NCBI GenBank assembly: GCA_050110875.1
Contig: CP188828.1
Location: 1,426,001-1,490,000 of the forward strand
Source: Methyloligella sp050110875
GTDB taxonomy: Bacteria; Pseudomonadota; Alphaproteobacteria; Rhizobiales; Methyloligellaceae
DNA length: 64,000 nt
Direction: 5' to 3'
Part shown: piece by piece, positions 17,480-26,625 of the stretch
Position numbering within the stretch: the first letter of the stretch is position 1
Layout: every line of letters begins with the position of its first letter
Made by a program: the position numbers and the translations under genes
The notes under the pieces: model-generated
The model's database searches: none
Told to the model about the DNA's origin: nothing
Seen by the model: the letters and a program-made list of their open reading frames with translations, nothing else

Positions 17480-19330
17480 ATGCACAGTGAGGGTCTGCTT
17501 CAGCTGACGGTTTTCCTGGCCGCCGCGGCATTCGCTGCGCCGCTCGGGCGATGGCTTCAGATCAGCACCGTACTCGGCTATCTGGCGGCGGGCGTGCTGA
17601 TCGGCCCGTTCGGCCTCGGCCTGATCTACTCGCTCTACGATGTGGAGAACATCCTGAGCTTCGCCGAGCTCGGGGTGGTGATGCTGCTGTTCCTGATCGG
17701 GTTGGAGCTTCGGCCGGTTCGTCTGTGGTCCATGCGCTCGGCGATCTTCGGGCTGGGGGGCGCCCAGCTTTTCGCCACGGCGATCCTGCTCGCCGTTGCG
17801 GCTCTCCTGTTCGGGCTGGACCTCAACCAGGCGATCTTCGTCGGCTTGGCGCTGTCGCTTTCCTCGACCGCGTTCGCGCTGCAAATCCTCAACGAGAAGG
17901 GTGAGATCACGGCTCGCCACGGCCGGCTCGGCTTTTCGGTGCTGCTGTTCCAGGATCTCGCCGCGATCCCACTGATCGCGCTGGTGCCGATCTTCGCATT
18001 CGGTGCGGGCGAGGGATCGGAGATGGACCTCCAGGCGGCCGTTCTGGCTCTCGGCATCATCATCGGCGTGGTGATCGTCGGCCGGTTCGTGCTGGCGCGG
18101 GTGTTCCGGCTGGTTGCGCTGACCAATGTGCGGGAGGCGATGACGGCAACGGCGCTGCTGACCGTGGTCGGCGTCACGCTGCTCATGGAGGCGGCCGGGC
18201 TTTCGGCGGCGCTCGGCGCCTTCATCGCAGGCGCGCTGCTCGCTGATTCCGAATACCGGCATCAGATCGAGGCCGATATCGCCCCGTTCGAGGGCTTGCT
18301 CCTCGGGCTTTTCTTCCTCGCCATCGGCATGACCGTGGACTTCAACATCCTGCTGGACAAGCCGATTCTCATTCTCGGATTGGCGCTCGGGCTGATCGTC
18401 ATCAAGGCGATCGTGCTCTATCTGCTGGGCCGCTGGTGGGGGCTGTCGGATGCGCCGGCGCGGCGGCTCGGGCTGGTGTTGAGCCAGGGCGGCGAGTTCG
18501 GCTTCGTGCTGTTCCAGGTCGGTGCGGCGGAAGGGGTGATCGACACGCCGCTGGGCAATCTCCTGACCCTCGCGGTGACGCTCTCCATGGCTGCGACACC
18601 GCTGCTGCTGCGGGCGGACGATATAATCCGGCGCGCCTTCAAAGAGGAGCCCCCGGAATATGAAACGCCGCCGGAAGCCGACGGCCATGTGATCATCGCC
18701 GGGTTCGGACGGTTCGGTCAGATTGTCGCCCGCGTGCTGCGCGCCCGGCATATTCCCTTCACGGCGCTGGATATCAGCGTCACCCAGGTCGACTTCGTGC
18801 GCCGCTTCGGCAGCAACATCTATTACGGCGACGCGGCGCGGCTCGATATTCTAAGGGCGGCCCAGGCCGACAAGGCGCGGGCCTTCGTGCTTGCCATCGA
18901 CGATGTGGACGCCTCGGTGCGTGTGGCGCAAACCGTGCGGCAGAATTTTCCGAATCTGCCGATCTATGCGCGCGCCCGGAACCGGACCCATGTGCACCAG
19001 CTCATGGAGCTCGGCATCACCGATATCCAGCGCGAGACCTTCCTTTCGGCGCTGGAGCTGACCCGAGGGGTTCTCGCGGGGCTGGGCTTGAGCCCGCGCG
19101 AGGTCAAGCGCCTGACAGAGACCTTCAAGGCCCATGACGAGCGTCGTCTCTACGAGGACCGGCAATATTGGAGCGACGTGGAGAAGATGCGCGCCAATGT
19201 GATGTCCTCGGCGAAGGAGCTGGAAGAGCTGTTCACCCAGGACATCCAGGATCTCGCCGATCAGGACGCGGTCAGCGATGAGAAGAGAGATGAGACCGGA
19301 TCAACCGGACGATCTCCCGTTGATGCGTGA
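17480..19330 (+). CDS. Kef-type potassium/proton antiporter (CPA2 family) with RCK domain
   Basis: 616 residues. About 12 transmembrane helices in residues 5-380, with the CPA2 signatures GYLAAGVLIGP, SLSSTAFALQ and LSQGGEFGFVLF, followed by a soluble nucleotide-binding RCK/TrkA-N domain opening with GHVIIAGFGRFGQIVARVL (about 397-416) and a charged C-terminal tail. This is the layout of KefB/KefC glutathione-gated efflux systems that acidify the cytoplasm against electrophiles, and also of some quinone- or pH-gated relatives. No kefF/kefG-like ancillary gene is seen nearby. The 3' end overlaps the convergent hydrolase gene by 59 bases. Confidence 0.87.
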   Translation: MHSEGLLQLTVFLAAAAFAAPLGRWLQISTVLGYLAAGVLIGPFGLGLIYSLYDVENILSFAELGVVMLLFLIGLELRPVRLWSMRSAIFGLGGAQLFATAILLAVAALLFGLDLNQAIFVGLALSLSSTAFALQILNEKGEITARHGRLGFSVLLFQDLAAIPLIALVPIFAFGAGEGSEMDLQAAVLALGIIIGVVIVGRFVLARVFRLVALTNVREAMTATALLTVVGVTLLMEAAGLSAALGAFIAGALLADSEYRHQIEADIAPFEGLLLGLFFLAIGMTVDFNILLDKPILILGLALGLIVIKAIVLYLLGRWWGLSDAPARRLGLVLSQGGEFGFVLFQVGAAEGVIDTPLGNLLTLAVTLSMAATPLLLRADDIIRRAFKEEPPEYETPPEADGHVIIAGFGRFGQIVARVLRARHIPFTALDISVTQVDFVRRFGSNIYYGDAARLDILRAAQADKARAFVLAIDDVDASVRVAQTVRQNFPNLPIYARARNRTHVHQLMELGITDIQRETFLSALELTRGVLAGLGLSPREVKRLTETFKAHDERRLYEDRQYWSDVEKMRANVMSSAKELEELFTQDIQDLADQDAVSDEKRDETGSTGRSPVDA

Positions 19331-20114
19331 ACGGGCTCATATGGCCTGCACCGGGAATGATCGTCAGCTCGGCATTCGGCAGGGCACCGCTGAGCATTTC
19401 GGAGACCTGCCGGGCCGGCGCGCGGGTCTTGCCGCCGGCGATCAGTAGGGTCGGAGCCTCGACCTTCGCGTAATCCTTCAAGGTCGTGCCCGCCTCGATG
19501 GCCACGGTGAATTCCAAAGCCACTTTGGGAATGGTCGCGGCGATGGCCCGCTTGAAGCGTTCCGGCGCCAGGAACCAGCGGAGCCGGCCGAGCCAATAGC
19601 TCATGAAGGCCCCGGCCGCGCGCCGGTCGTCACCGTCGGCGACCGCCGTCAGCACGCGCACGCCGAGCCGGTCGATCTCCTTCCATTCGGGACACCCCTC
19701 CTGACGCAGAAGGTGGAAGGAGACCGGTTCGATCAGGCACAGGCTCTTGACGCGATCCCCCAGGCGGAGAGCCGCTTCCAGAGCGAGCGCGGCGCCATAA
19801 GAATGGCCCACGAGATGAAGCGGCTGGTCGGTTTTCTCGGCGAGCTCGGTGAGGATGCGCACGTCGCCGTCGATGGAGAAGGGGCGATGGACGGGCCAGG
19901 CCTCGGAGCTGCCATAGCCGATGAAATCCGGCGCGATGAAGTGCCATTCGTCGTGCAGCTGATGGATCAGCGGCAGCCATTCCTTGTGGGAGGCGCTGGA
20001 GCAATGGCCGATCAGCACGGTCGGCCCATCGCCCTCCTCGAGATAGGCGATCTCCAGCTCGTCCTGCTGAAAAAACTTCAGCTGCGGCGCTGCCGTTTCG
20101 GTTGCTTCCGACAC
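19272..20114 (-). CDS. Alpha/beta hydrolase
   Basis: 280 residues from the GTG at 20114; upstream in-frame sequence belongs to rpoH in another frame. Elements in order: oxyanion region LIGHCSSASHKEW, GYGSSEAW, nucleophile elbow VGHSYGAALAL (GHSYG, serine about residue 101), PTLLIAGGKTRAP and the C-terminal histidine in GAGHMSPFTH. Substrate unknown. It lies directly downstream of rpoH, 17 bases away on the same strand. Confidence 0.8.
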   Translation of the reverse strand: MSEATETAAPQLKFFQQDELEIAYLEEGDGPTVLIGHCSSASHKEWLPLIHQLHDEWHFIAPDFIGYGSSEAWPVHRPFSIDGDVRILTELAEKTDQPLHLVGHSYGAALALEAALRLGDRVKSLCLIEPVSFHLLRQEGCPEWKEIDRLGVRVLTAVADGDDRRAAGAFMSYWLGRLRWFLAPERFKRAIAATIPKVALEFTVAIEAGTTLKDYAKVEAPTLLIAGGKTRAPARQVSEMLSGALPNAELTIIPGAGHMSPFTHQREIVRLIRSHLSSHR

Positions 20115-20131
20115 GAAGGATGCTCGGCCGA

Positions 20132-21679
20132 CTAGTCGACCGAAGCCGGTTCGTATTGCTCGGCAGCGGCCTTCTGGACGGCTTTCTGGACCTTCTCGAA
20201 GGCACGGACCTCGATCTGGCGGATGCGCTCCCGGCTGACGCCGAACTCGCCGGAGAGCTCTTCCAAGGTGAGCGGATCCTCCGACAGGCGGCGGGCCTCG
20301 AAGACTCGCCGCTCGCGGTCGTTCAGGTCTTCCAGGGCCTGGACCAGCAGCTCGTGGCGGTTGCTCTTCTCCTCGGATTCGGCGAGCAGGGTCTCCTGGT
20401 CCGTGTTCTCGTCGACCAGCCAATCCATCCACTCGCCGCCGCCTTCCGCGTCGTTGCGGATCGGCGCGTTGAGGGAGGAATCGCCGCCGAGACGCCGGTT
20501 CATGGAAACCACGTCGTCTTCGGTGACGCCGAGGCTGGTGGCGATCTTCTTCACCTGGTCCGGGCGCAGGTCGCCTTCGTCGAGCGCGCGGAGCTGGCCC
20601 TTCATCTTGCGCAAGTTGAAGAACAGCTTCTTCTGGGCGGCGGTGGTGCCCATCTTCACCAGGCTCCAGGAGCGCAGGATGTATTCCTGGATGGCGGCGC
20701 GGATCCACCACATGGCGTAGGTCGCCAAGCGGAAGCCTTTATCGGGATCGAAGCGCTTCACCGCCTGCATCAGACCGACATTGCCTTCGGAGATCACCTC
20801 GCCGGTGGGCAGGCCGTAGCCGCGATAGCCCATGGCGATACGGGCCACGAGACGCAGATGCGAGGTGACCAGCATATGGGCCGCGTCCCGGTCTCCATGC
20901 TCCTGCCAGCGCTTGGCGAGCATGTATTCCTGCTGGGGCTCCAGCATGGGGAACTGGCGAATCTCTTCCAGATAGCGGGTCAGGCCGCCATGGGCGCTGA
21001 CGCTGGGAAGGGCACGGGTGGTCACGCTGCGCTGGGGCATGGGTGTGGAATCCGAGGTGTCGTCGTTATCGTCGTCGTCATCGGAGGCATCGTCGTTCTC
21101 GTCGTCGAACTCTTCGTCGAGTTCCTCTTCGAGCTCGGGAGACTCGGTCTCCTCCTCGTCGCTTTCCGACGCCAAGGCTGCGGTATTGGCCTTCGACTTG
21201 GTCGCATCGGTCTCGACGGCCGTTTCCTCGGTTGTCCGCTTCTTCGAAGACGGTTTCCTCGAAGAGGATTTCTTGGCAGCCGGCTTCGTCGCCGTCTTGC
21301 GAGCGGTCGTTTTCCGGGGGGCCGTCTGCTTCGCGGACGCGGATTTCGCCGCCGGCTTCTTCGCCGCCGGCTTCTTCGCAGCAGGTTTCTTGGCGGCAGG
21401 TTTCTTGGCGGCAGGTTTCTTGGCGGCAGGTTTCTTGGCGGCGGTCTTAGCTGCCGTCGTTTTGGCCCCCGTCGTCTTTTTCGCGGACGTGGAGCTTGCG
21501 GCTACCGTCCGGTTCCGCGTCTCTTCGGTCGCTGCCTCGGTCTTGGCGGAACTGGCGCGCCTGGACTTCGTTTGGGAAGTGGACTTATTGGACGTGGACT
21601 TATTGGACGTGGACTTGGCACGTGATGCGGTCTTGCTTTCGCTCGCCGCTGTCTTCGTCCCTGCGTTCTTTGACGCCAT
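20132..21679 (-). CDS. rpoH: RNA polymerase sigma-32 factor (RpoH) with a long Lys/Ala-rich and acidic N-terminal extension
   Basis: 515 residues from the ATG at 21679, which has GGAGA eight bases upstream (an ATG at 21694 adds five). The last 295 or so residues are a standard heat-shock sigma factor: RYLEEIRQFPMLEP, region 2 (SEGNVGLMQAVKRFDPDKGF, ATYAMWWIRAAIQEY), the RpoH box (AAQKKLFFNLR), and region 4 helix-turn-helix ending ERIRQIEVRAFEKVQ. RpoH is normally about 290-300 residues. The first 215 or so are low-complexity: Ser/Thr/Lys-rich, then repeated KKPAA units resembling histone H1, then an acidic run (DDENDDASDDDDDNDD). The extension is in frame and has its own ribosome site, so it is likely translated. 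rluD lies upstream on the same strand. Confidence 0.85.
   Translation of the reverse strand: MASKNAGTKTAASESKTASRAKSTSNKSTSNKSTSQTKSRRASSAKTEAATEETRNRTVAASSTSAKKTTGAKTTAAKTAAKKPAAKKPAAKKPAAKKPAAKKPAAKKPAAKSASAKQTAPRKTTARKTATKPAAKKSSSRKPSSKKRTTEETAVETDATKSKANTAALASESDEEETESPELEEELDEEFDDENDDASDDDDDNDDTSDSTPMPQRSVTTRALPSVSAHGGLTRYLEEIRQFPMLEPQQEYMLAKRWQEHGDRDAAHMLVTSHLRLVARIAMGYRGYGLPTGEVISEGNVGLMQAVKRFDPDKGFRLATYAMWWIRAAIQEYILRSWSLVKMGTTAAQKKLFFNLRKMKGQLRALDEGDLRPDQVKKIATSLGVTEDDVVSMNRRLGGDSSLNAPIRNDAEGGGEWMDWLVDENTDQETLLAESEEKSNRHELLVQALEDLNDRERRVFEARRLSEDPLTLEELSGEFGVSRERIRQIEVRAFEKVQKAVQKAAAEQYEPASVD
21371..21445. repeat. 15-bp tandem repeat inside rpoH coding the KKPAA units
   Basis: About five copies of GGCGGCAGGTTTCTT (plus-strand reading), each encoding one KKPAA unit on the minus strand. 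A second, shorter 15-bp repeat (GTGGACTTATTGGAC, about 2.6 copies) lies at 21579-21618 and encodes KSTSN units. Confidence 0.85.
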
Positions 21680-21785
21680 GAGAGCATTCTCCATGCGGCC
21701 TACCCTGCCGCAACTCCGCCTCGCTCGCCCCCCGGCGGCACTAGCTATAAGAGGTTTTCTACTAGTGTTAAAGACTACGACCTGT

Positions 21786-22805
21786 TCACGGTTCCTTGAA
21801 GACCGTAATCAATTTGTCGAGATCGGCGGGTAATTTGCTGTCGAAGATAAGACGCTCGTCCGTCCCAGGATGCCGGAAAGCCAGATGGGCGGCATGAAGC
21901 GCCTGGCGACGAAACCGCTCCGCGGTTTCCCCCAGGGGAGTAGGTAGTGTGCGAGTCTTCGATTTAAAGCCCCTGCCGTAAAGCGGATCGCCGATCAGCG
22001 GTGCCCCCAGATGGGCCATGTGGAGCCGCACCTGATGGGTGCGTCCTGTGGCGAGGGTACATTCGATGAGGCTTGCGAATGGCGCCGCGCCCGGCTGGCC
22101 GGGGAGGGTGTATTCCTCGACCACGCGGTAATGAGTCACAGCCTCGCGGGCGTCCGGGCGGTCCGGCTTCACTACGGCCATCTTGGTGCGGTGGGTTGGA
22201 TGCCGGCCGATGGGGGCATCAACGGTACCGGCCGGTTTGGGCGGCGTGCCCCAGACCAAGGCCAGATAGCGGCGCTCCATATCGCCGGTCTTTCCATGAT
22301 CGGCGAATTGCGCGGCGAGGGATTGATGAGCGGCATCGGTCTTGGCGACGACGAGGAGACCGCTCGTCTCCTTGTCCAGGCGGTGGACGATGCCCGGCCG
22401 CGCCACGCCGCCGATGCCGGAGAGTTCTGCACCGCAATGGGCGAGCAGGGCGTTCACCAAGGTGCCGTCTTTGTTGCCGGCGCCGGGATGGACGACGAGG
22501 CCGGCCGGCTTGTCGATGACGAGGAGTTGATCGTCCTCGTAGACGATATCGAGGGCGATGGGCTCCGCCTTCAGGCCGGAGGGCTCCGGCGGGGGCAGGG
22601 TGACGGCAAAGCGCTCGCCCGGTTTGACCCTGATTTTCGCGTCTCCTATCGTCTCGCCACCGCGGCTGACATGGCCTTGGCGAATGAGGTCTTGCACGCG
22701 CGTTCGGCTGAGATCGGCCAGCCGCTTGGCCAAAAAGCGGTCGAGCCGGTCATTCTCGTCGTCGGTCTCGGCCTCGACGTTGAAAATCTTGGGCGGTTCG
22801 GTCAT
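21786..22805 (-). CDS. rluD: 23S rRNA pseudouridine synthase, RluA/RluD family
   Basis: 339 residues. N-terminal S4 domain (DRFLAKRLADLSRTRVQDLI) and catalytic domain with IVYEDDQLLVIDKPAGLVVHPG and GIVHRLDKETSGLLV, where the HRLD aspartate is the nucleophile. Isomerises uridines of large-subunit rRNA, most likely the RluD sites in helix 69. It lies upstream of rpoH, an order common in alphaproteobacteria. Confidence 0.88.
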   Translation of the reverse strand: MTEPPKIFNVEAETDDENDRLDRFLAKRLADLSRTRVQDLIRQGHVSRGGETIGDAKIRVKPGERFAVTLPPPEPSGLKAEPIALDIVYEDDQLLVIDKPAGLVVHPGAGNKDGTLVNALLAHCGAELSGIGGVARPGIVHRLDKETSGLLVVAKTDAAHQSLAAQFADHGKTGDMERRYLALVWGTPPKPAGTVDAPIGRHPTHRTKMAVVKPDRPDAREAVTHYRVVEEYTLPGQPGAAPFASLIECTLATGRTHQVRLHMAHLGAPLIGDPLYGRGFKSKTRTLPTPLGETAERFRRQALHAAHLAFRHPGTDERLIFDSKLPADLDKLITVFKEP

Positions 22806-22890
22806 TTCAAGTGGTCGCCTCGTGTCCTCAGGACATTACCCTGGGCATTACCAAGTGGCGGTGCGGAATCGGCTGTAAGGAAATCCATGA

Positions 22891-23289
22891 ATGACCAATC
22901 GCGGCGAGACGTCTCCAGATCAAGATAACACGCCGATCGAGGGATCCGCCTTCACGCCGCGCCAGGTGCGCATCCTGAAGATCGCGGTGATCGTGATGGG
23001 GGTGCTGTTGGTCGGCGGCTTCTTGCTGATCATCGCGACCATCGCCTATCGGGCGACCCAGCTCGGCGTGAAAAAGACGGATAAACCCACGGAGACGGAG
23101 CAGATGTCTTCGGCGCCGCGACCGGAGGCCTTCGGCGTGGCCGTGCCCGACGGGGCGGAGATCGCCGATATGGCGGTGGATGGCGACCGGCTGGCTCTGC
23201 ATCTCAAGACCCGAAGCGGCAACGAGATCATGGTGATCGACCTGACGAGTGGGGCTGTCGTCTCGCGGATTCGACTTAAGCCCGAATAA
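22891..23289 (+). CDS. DUF6476-like single-pass membrane protein
   Basis: 132 residues. One transmembrane helix (about 29-50, AVIVMGVLLVGGFLLIIAT) preceded by RQVRILK, then a periplasmic or cytoplasmic beta-rich domain that ends in MVIDLTSGAVVSRI. The size, helix position and divergent place next to rluD match proteins annotated as DUF6476 in Hyphomicrobiales. Function unknown. Confidence 0.6.
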   Translation: MTNRGETSPDQDNTPIEGSAFTPRQVRILKIAVIVMGVLLVGGFLLIIATIAYRATQLGVKKTDKPTETEQMSSAPRPEAFGVAVPDGAEIADMAVDGDRLALHLKTRSGNEIMVIDLTSGAVVSRIRLKPE

Positions 23290-23450
23290 CAGCTTCAAGG
23301 CGAAGACGGCCGGGAATTCACCTTTTAATAGCATCGCTGTGCTAGGCCCAACCTACGAGGGACATTGTCGCGCGGTATGAGGCTCCGCGCCTTTGCGGCG
23401 ACACGCTCCCATTGAGATCCAAGTTGCATTTCCATCGGCACGGACGATCC

Positions 23451-25289
23451 ATGAGCGAGCGCATCGAAGATTACGGGCTGATCGGCAATACGATCTCCGC
23501 CGCGCTGGTCAGCCGCGAGGGATCGATCGATTGGCTCTGCCTGCCGCGTTTCGATTCGCCGGCGGTTTTCGCAAGCCTACTGGGAAACGACGATAACGGC
23601 TTCTGGAAGATCGCGCCCAAGGAGAAGGCCAAATCGATCCGCCGGCGCTACCTGCCGGATACCGCGGTGCTCGAGACCCGCTTCGAGACCTCCAAGGGCT
23701 GTGTGACGCTCACCGACTTCATGCCTTTCGCCCAGGATTCCGAGAAGGTCGATGTCGTGCGCATCGTCGAGGGCGTGTCCGGCGAGGTCGACATGACCAT
23801 GGAGCTGGCGCTCCGCTTCGGCTATGGCGAGGCGGTGCCGTGGGTGCGCCGGCGCGATTTCGGGCTGCACGCAGTGGCCGGACCCGACGCGGTGGAGCTG
23901 CATGCCGATCTGCCGCTGGAAGGCAAGAACATGCGAACGCTCGCCCACTTCACCGTGAAGCAGGGCGAGAGCGTGCCGATGACGCTCTCCTATCATCGGG
24001 CCTATCAATTCCCGCAATTCGTGCCGGACCGTCACGAGAGCCTGACCCATACGGTGACCTGGTGGCGGAACTGGGTGAAGCGCGGGCATTTTCAGACGAT
24101 CCCAGAGAAATGGCGAGAGGTGGTGATCCGCTCGATGATCACCTTGAAGCTTTGCACCTACGCGCCGACAGGCGGCATCGTGGCCGCGCCGACCACCTCT
24201 CTACCCGAGACGTTGGGGGGTGCGCGGAACTGGGACTACCGCTTCTGCTGGCTGCGGGATTCCTCGCTGACCCTTTATGCGCTTTTGAACGGCGGCTATC
24301 GGGAGGAGGCGGAGGCCTGGCGGCAATGGCTCTTGCGGGCGACGGCGGGCGATCCGCGGCAGCTCCAGATCATGTACGGCATCGCCGGCGAGCGTTCGCT
24401 GCCCGAATACGAGCTCACCTGGCTTCCCGGCTACGAGAAGAGCTCGCCGGTGCGCGTGGGCAACGCGGCGGCGCAGCAGACCCAGCTCGATGTGTTCGGC
24501 GAGCTGATGGACATGCTGCATGGCGCGCGCTGCGCCGAGCTGCAGCCGGAGGCGGAAGCCTGGCGGGTGCAGAAGGTTCTGCTGGAGCATCTCGAAAAGA
24601 ATTGGCAGTCGCTGGGGCGTGGCATCTGGGAGGTGCGGGGCAGCCCCCATGCCTTCACCCATTCGCGGATGATGTGCTGGGCGGCGTTCGACCGGACCAT
24701 CGAGAGCGCCGAGCGCTTCGGGCTGGATGGGCCGCTGGATCTTTGGCGCGACACGCGAGACGCCATCCACAAAGAGATCTGCGAGAAGGGTTTCGACGAG
24801 GAGCTGAACAGCTTCGTGCAGTATTACGGCGGCAAGACCCTGGATGCGGCGCTCCTCTTGATGCCGCAGCTCGGCTTCCTGCCGCCGGACGACCCCCGCG
24901 TCATGGGCACCATCGCGGCGATCGAGAAGACGTTGCTGCGCGACGGCTTCGTGCTGCGCTATTCGACCGACACGGTGGACGATGGCGTGGGCGGACGCGA
25001 GGGCGCGTTCCTCGCCTGCAGCTATTGGCTGGCCGATGCCTATACGCTATGCGGCCGGAAGGGCGAAGCGGAAGCCCTGTTCGAGCGGCTGCTCGCCTTG
25101 CGCAACGATCTCGGCCTGCTGTCGGAGGAATACGACCCGGTCGCCAAGCGCCTGGTGGGCAATTTCCCGCAAGCCTTCTCCCATCTCGGCCTGATCAACA
25201 CTGCCTTCAACCTGCGGAAGACCGGCGGCCCGGCGCAGCAACGCGCCGAGAAGGAAGGCCCGCGCGCCAATGGCGCGAATAGCGCTTGA
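23451..25289 (+). CDS. Glycoside hydrolase family 15 protein (glucoamylase/trehalase-like)
   Basis: 612 residues from the ATG at 23451. N-terminal trehalase-like beta domain (EDYGLIGNTISAALVSREGSIDW in part, residues 4-26) and a C-terminal (alpha/alpha)6 barrel with RNWDYRFCWLRDSSLT, a W(E/D)VRG-type motif (GIWEVRGSPHAF) and VGGREGAFLACSYWLADAY. No signal peptide, so cytoplasmic. Family members hydrolyse trehalose or alpha-glucans; in bacteria without other trehalases this type has been shown to be a trehalase. Substrate here is inferred. Confidence 0.82.
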   Translation: MSERIEDYGLIGNTISAALVSREGSIDWLCLPRFDSPAVFASLLGNDDNGFWKIAPKEKAKSIRRRYLPDTAVLETRFETSKGCVTLTDFMPFAQDSEKVDVVRIVEGVSGEVDMTMELALRFGYGEAVPWVRRRDFGLHAVAGPDAVELHADLPLEGKNMRTLAHFTVKQGESVPMTLSYHRAYQFPQFVPDRHESLTHTVTWWRNWVKRGHFQTIPEKWREVVIRSMITLKLCTYAPTGGIVAAPTTSLPETLGGARNWDYRFCWLRDSSLTLYALLNGGYREEAEAWRQWLLRATAGDPRQLQIMYGIAGERSLPEYELTWLPGYEKSSPVRVGNAAAQQTQLDVFGELMDMLHGARCAELQPEAEAWRVQKVLLEHLEKNWQSLGRGIWEVRGSPHAFTHSRMMCWAAFDRTIESAERFGLDGPLDLWRDTRDAIHKEICEKGFDEELNSFVQYYGGKTLDAALLLMPQLGFLPPDDPRVMGTIAAIEKTLLRDGFVLRYSTDTVDDGVGGREGAFLACSYWLADAYTLCGRKGEAEALFERLLALRNDLGLLSEEYDPVAKRLVGNFPQAFSHLGLINTAFNLRKTGGPAQQRAEKEGPRANGANSA

Positions 25290-25343
25290 TCGGGAGTGGC
25301 TTAAGACTCTATAGGTGTCGCTTCCTGCACACAGGTCCTCGAC

Positions 25344-25419
25344 GCCCCGTTCGTCTAGAGGCCTAGGACGCCGGCCTCTCACGCCGGAAACAGGGGTTCG
25401 ATTCCCCTACGGGGCGCCA
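25344..25419 (+). tRNA. tRNA-Glu (anticodon CTC)
   Basis: 76 bases with encoded CCA. Acceptor GCCCCGT pairs with ACGGGGC; anticodon stem CCGGC/GCCGG encloses loop CTCTCAC (anticodon CTC); T-arm AGGGG TTCGATT CCCCT. Confidence 0.96.
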
Positions 25420-25423
25420 AAGC
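25411..25423 (+). repeat. Possible attachment site, left copy (tRNA-Glu 3' end)
   Basis: The 13-base sequence GGGGCGCCAAAGC spans the end of tRNA-Glu and recurs exactly at 26386-26398, enclosing about 1 kb with a sulfotransferase gene. Exact 13-base recurrence of a tRNA end is the usual mark left by a tyrosine-integrase element; no integrase remains in view. Confidence 0.55.
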
Positions 25424-25546
25424 AGTCAAGCTGCTCGATTATTTTCGCCTGGACAATTTACAGCTTTTTGATCGGCCCCACCGGGGAGGGGTCTTTGATG
25501 TCCCGTGCCCTCATCAGGCGATTGGATAAGATACGAGCCCTTGCGT

Positions 25547-26203
25547 TCAAGCGGCGGTTACGGGAATCGCCATTAGGTTCGCGCGCTCTTCGTAGATACG
25601 AAAATCCTCCGCAAACAGATCTCTGATCCGATCTTCCGGCACCTTCTCCGGTAACGGCTGTTCGGTCGGCGCGACATTGACCTGCAGCAATTCCGGCGCG
25701 GTTACGCCGCGCTTTGCAAGAAACGTATCGAGCGATTGCTGAAGGCAGGAATAATCGCCGATCAGCAGGTCATCCGGTATCGGGGCGATCTCTCCGATAT
25801 AGGCGGGCGAACCGAAATAATAGCACTGGTGTTCCAGCCACAACTTCTCTGGATTGTCCTCGAGGTAATCCAGCCAACCGTCGATGCCGTGAGATTTTAC
25901 CAGCGCGTGTTGCGGGTGGTTCTCGGTCCGGTCGATGTGGCGATAGAGCGACATGATGCGTTTGAACGGTTCGCGAAGGATCGTGAAATATAGCGCGTCC
26001 CCACAAACCTCGCGCAGTGAGCCGTATGGCATATGCGCGCCGATTGCCTTGTATTTGCCAAGTTCCTCAGGCGATGCGCTTCGGAGTTCGGCATTCTCCT
26101 CGCTGCTTCCGGCATGCAGCACATTCGCCTTGCCGAAGCATCGCCGGAGCGCATTCGTTACAGCGGAACCACCGGTTTTAGGAATGTGGACGTAAACGAT
26201 CAT
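25547..26203 (-). CDS. Sulfotransferase family protein
   Basis: 218 residues. PAPS-binding P-loop near the N-terminus (VHIPKTGGSAVTNAL) and a second PAPS motif (YFTILREPFKRIMSLYRH), as in carbohydrate sulfotransferases of the Sulfotransfer_2 group. No signal peptide or membrane helix. Composition is less GC-rich than the surroundings, and the gene sits between the two copies of the tRNA-end repeat and close to a contig end, so it is probably accessory. Acceptor likely a surface polysaccharide; that is inference. Confidence 0.8.
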   Translation of the reverse strand: MIVYVHIPKTGGSAVTNALRRCFGKANVLHAGSSEENAELRSASPEELGKYKAIGAHMPYGSLREVCGDALYFTILREPFKRIMSLYRHIDRTENHPQHALVKSHGIDGWLDYLEDNPEKLWLEHQCYYFGSPAYIGEIAPIPDDLLIGDYSCLQQSLDTFLAKRGVTAPELLQVNVAPTEQPLPEKVPEDRIRDLFAEDFRIYEERANLMAIPVTAA

Positions 26204-26543
26204 TCAACCCTGCCCTCAAACGTGTTGGTACACGGAAATCTTACAGCATACGAACGGGCAATATTCTAGGAATTGAAAACGGCCAAGTGGAGGCCGGAGT
26301 TGGAATGGCTTGCTGACGAGGGTCCGACGCTTTTGCGCTCAGTGCAGCAACGGTTCAGCTAATGCATTCGCACTCTCTCCATCGAGGGGCGCCAAAGCTC
26401 CTATTCGTCAAAAAATTTGGAGATATTCCGGAAGGGGTACCCAGCTAGGCCGGCGCGATTGGGACCGCAGGAAGCTCCCGCACGGCCCCGGATTCCTAAG
26501 CGCGACACTTTCTATTCTTCTTCGATTTCTCTCCCGGATACAC
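26204..26543. other. Intergenic stretch up to a contig end
   Basis: 340 bases with no gene that I can support. It contains the right copy of the 13-base tRNA-end repeat at 26386-26398. The sequence stops at an N run at 26544. Confidence 0.5.
26386..26398 (+). repeat. Possible attachment site, right copy
   Basis: Exact second copy of GGGGCGCCAAAGC, 975 bases after the first. Confidence 0.55.
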
Positions 26544-26593
26544 NNNNNNNNNNNNNNNNNNNNNNNNNNNNNNNNNNNNNNNNNNNNNNNNNN
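26544..26593. other. Assembly gap (50 N)
   Basis: Unlike the two later gaps, no shared sequence is visible between its edges, so the true distance and even the adjacency are not supported by the sequence itself. Confidence 0.95.
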
Positions 26594-26625
26594 CATCGCC
26601 GGTTTCGGTTCCCAAATAGACACGT

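Noticed and set aside
20102..21833. Long plus-strand open frames over rpoH, rich in Ser or Gly/Arg/Leu
   Set aside because: They are the antisense of the KKPAA repeats and of conserved sigma-factor sequence; no ribosome site or known domain.
26386..26398. Second tRNA gene ending at 26393
   Set aside because: The sequence before it does not form T-arm, anticodon arm or acceptor pairing; only the last 13 bases match.
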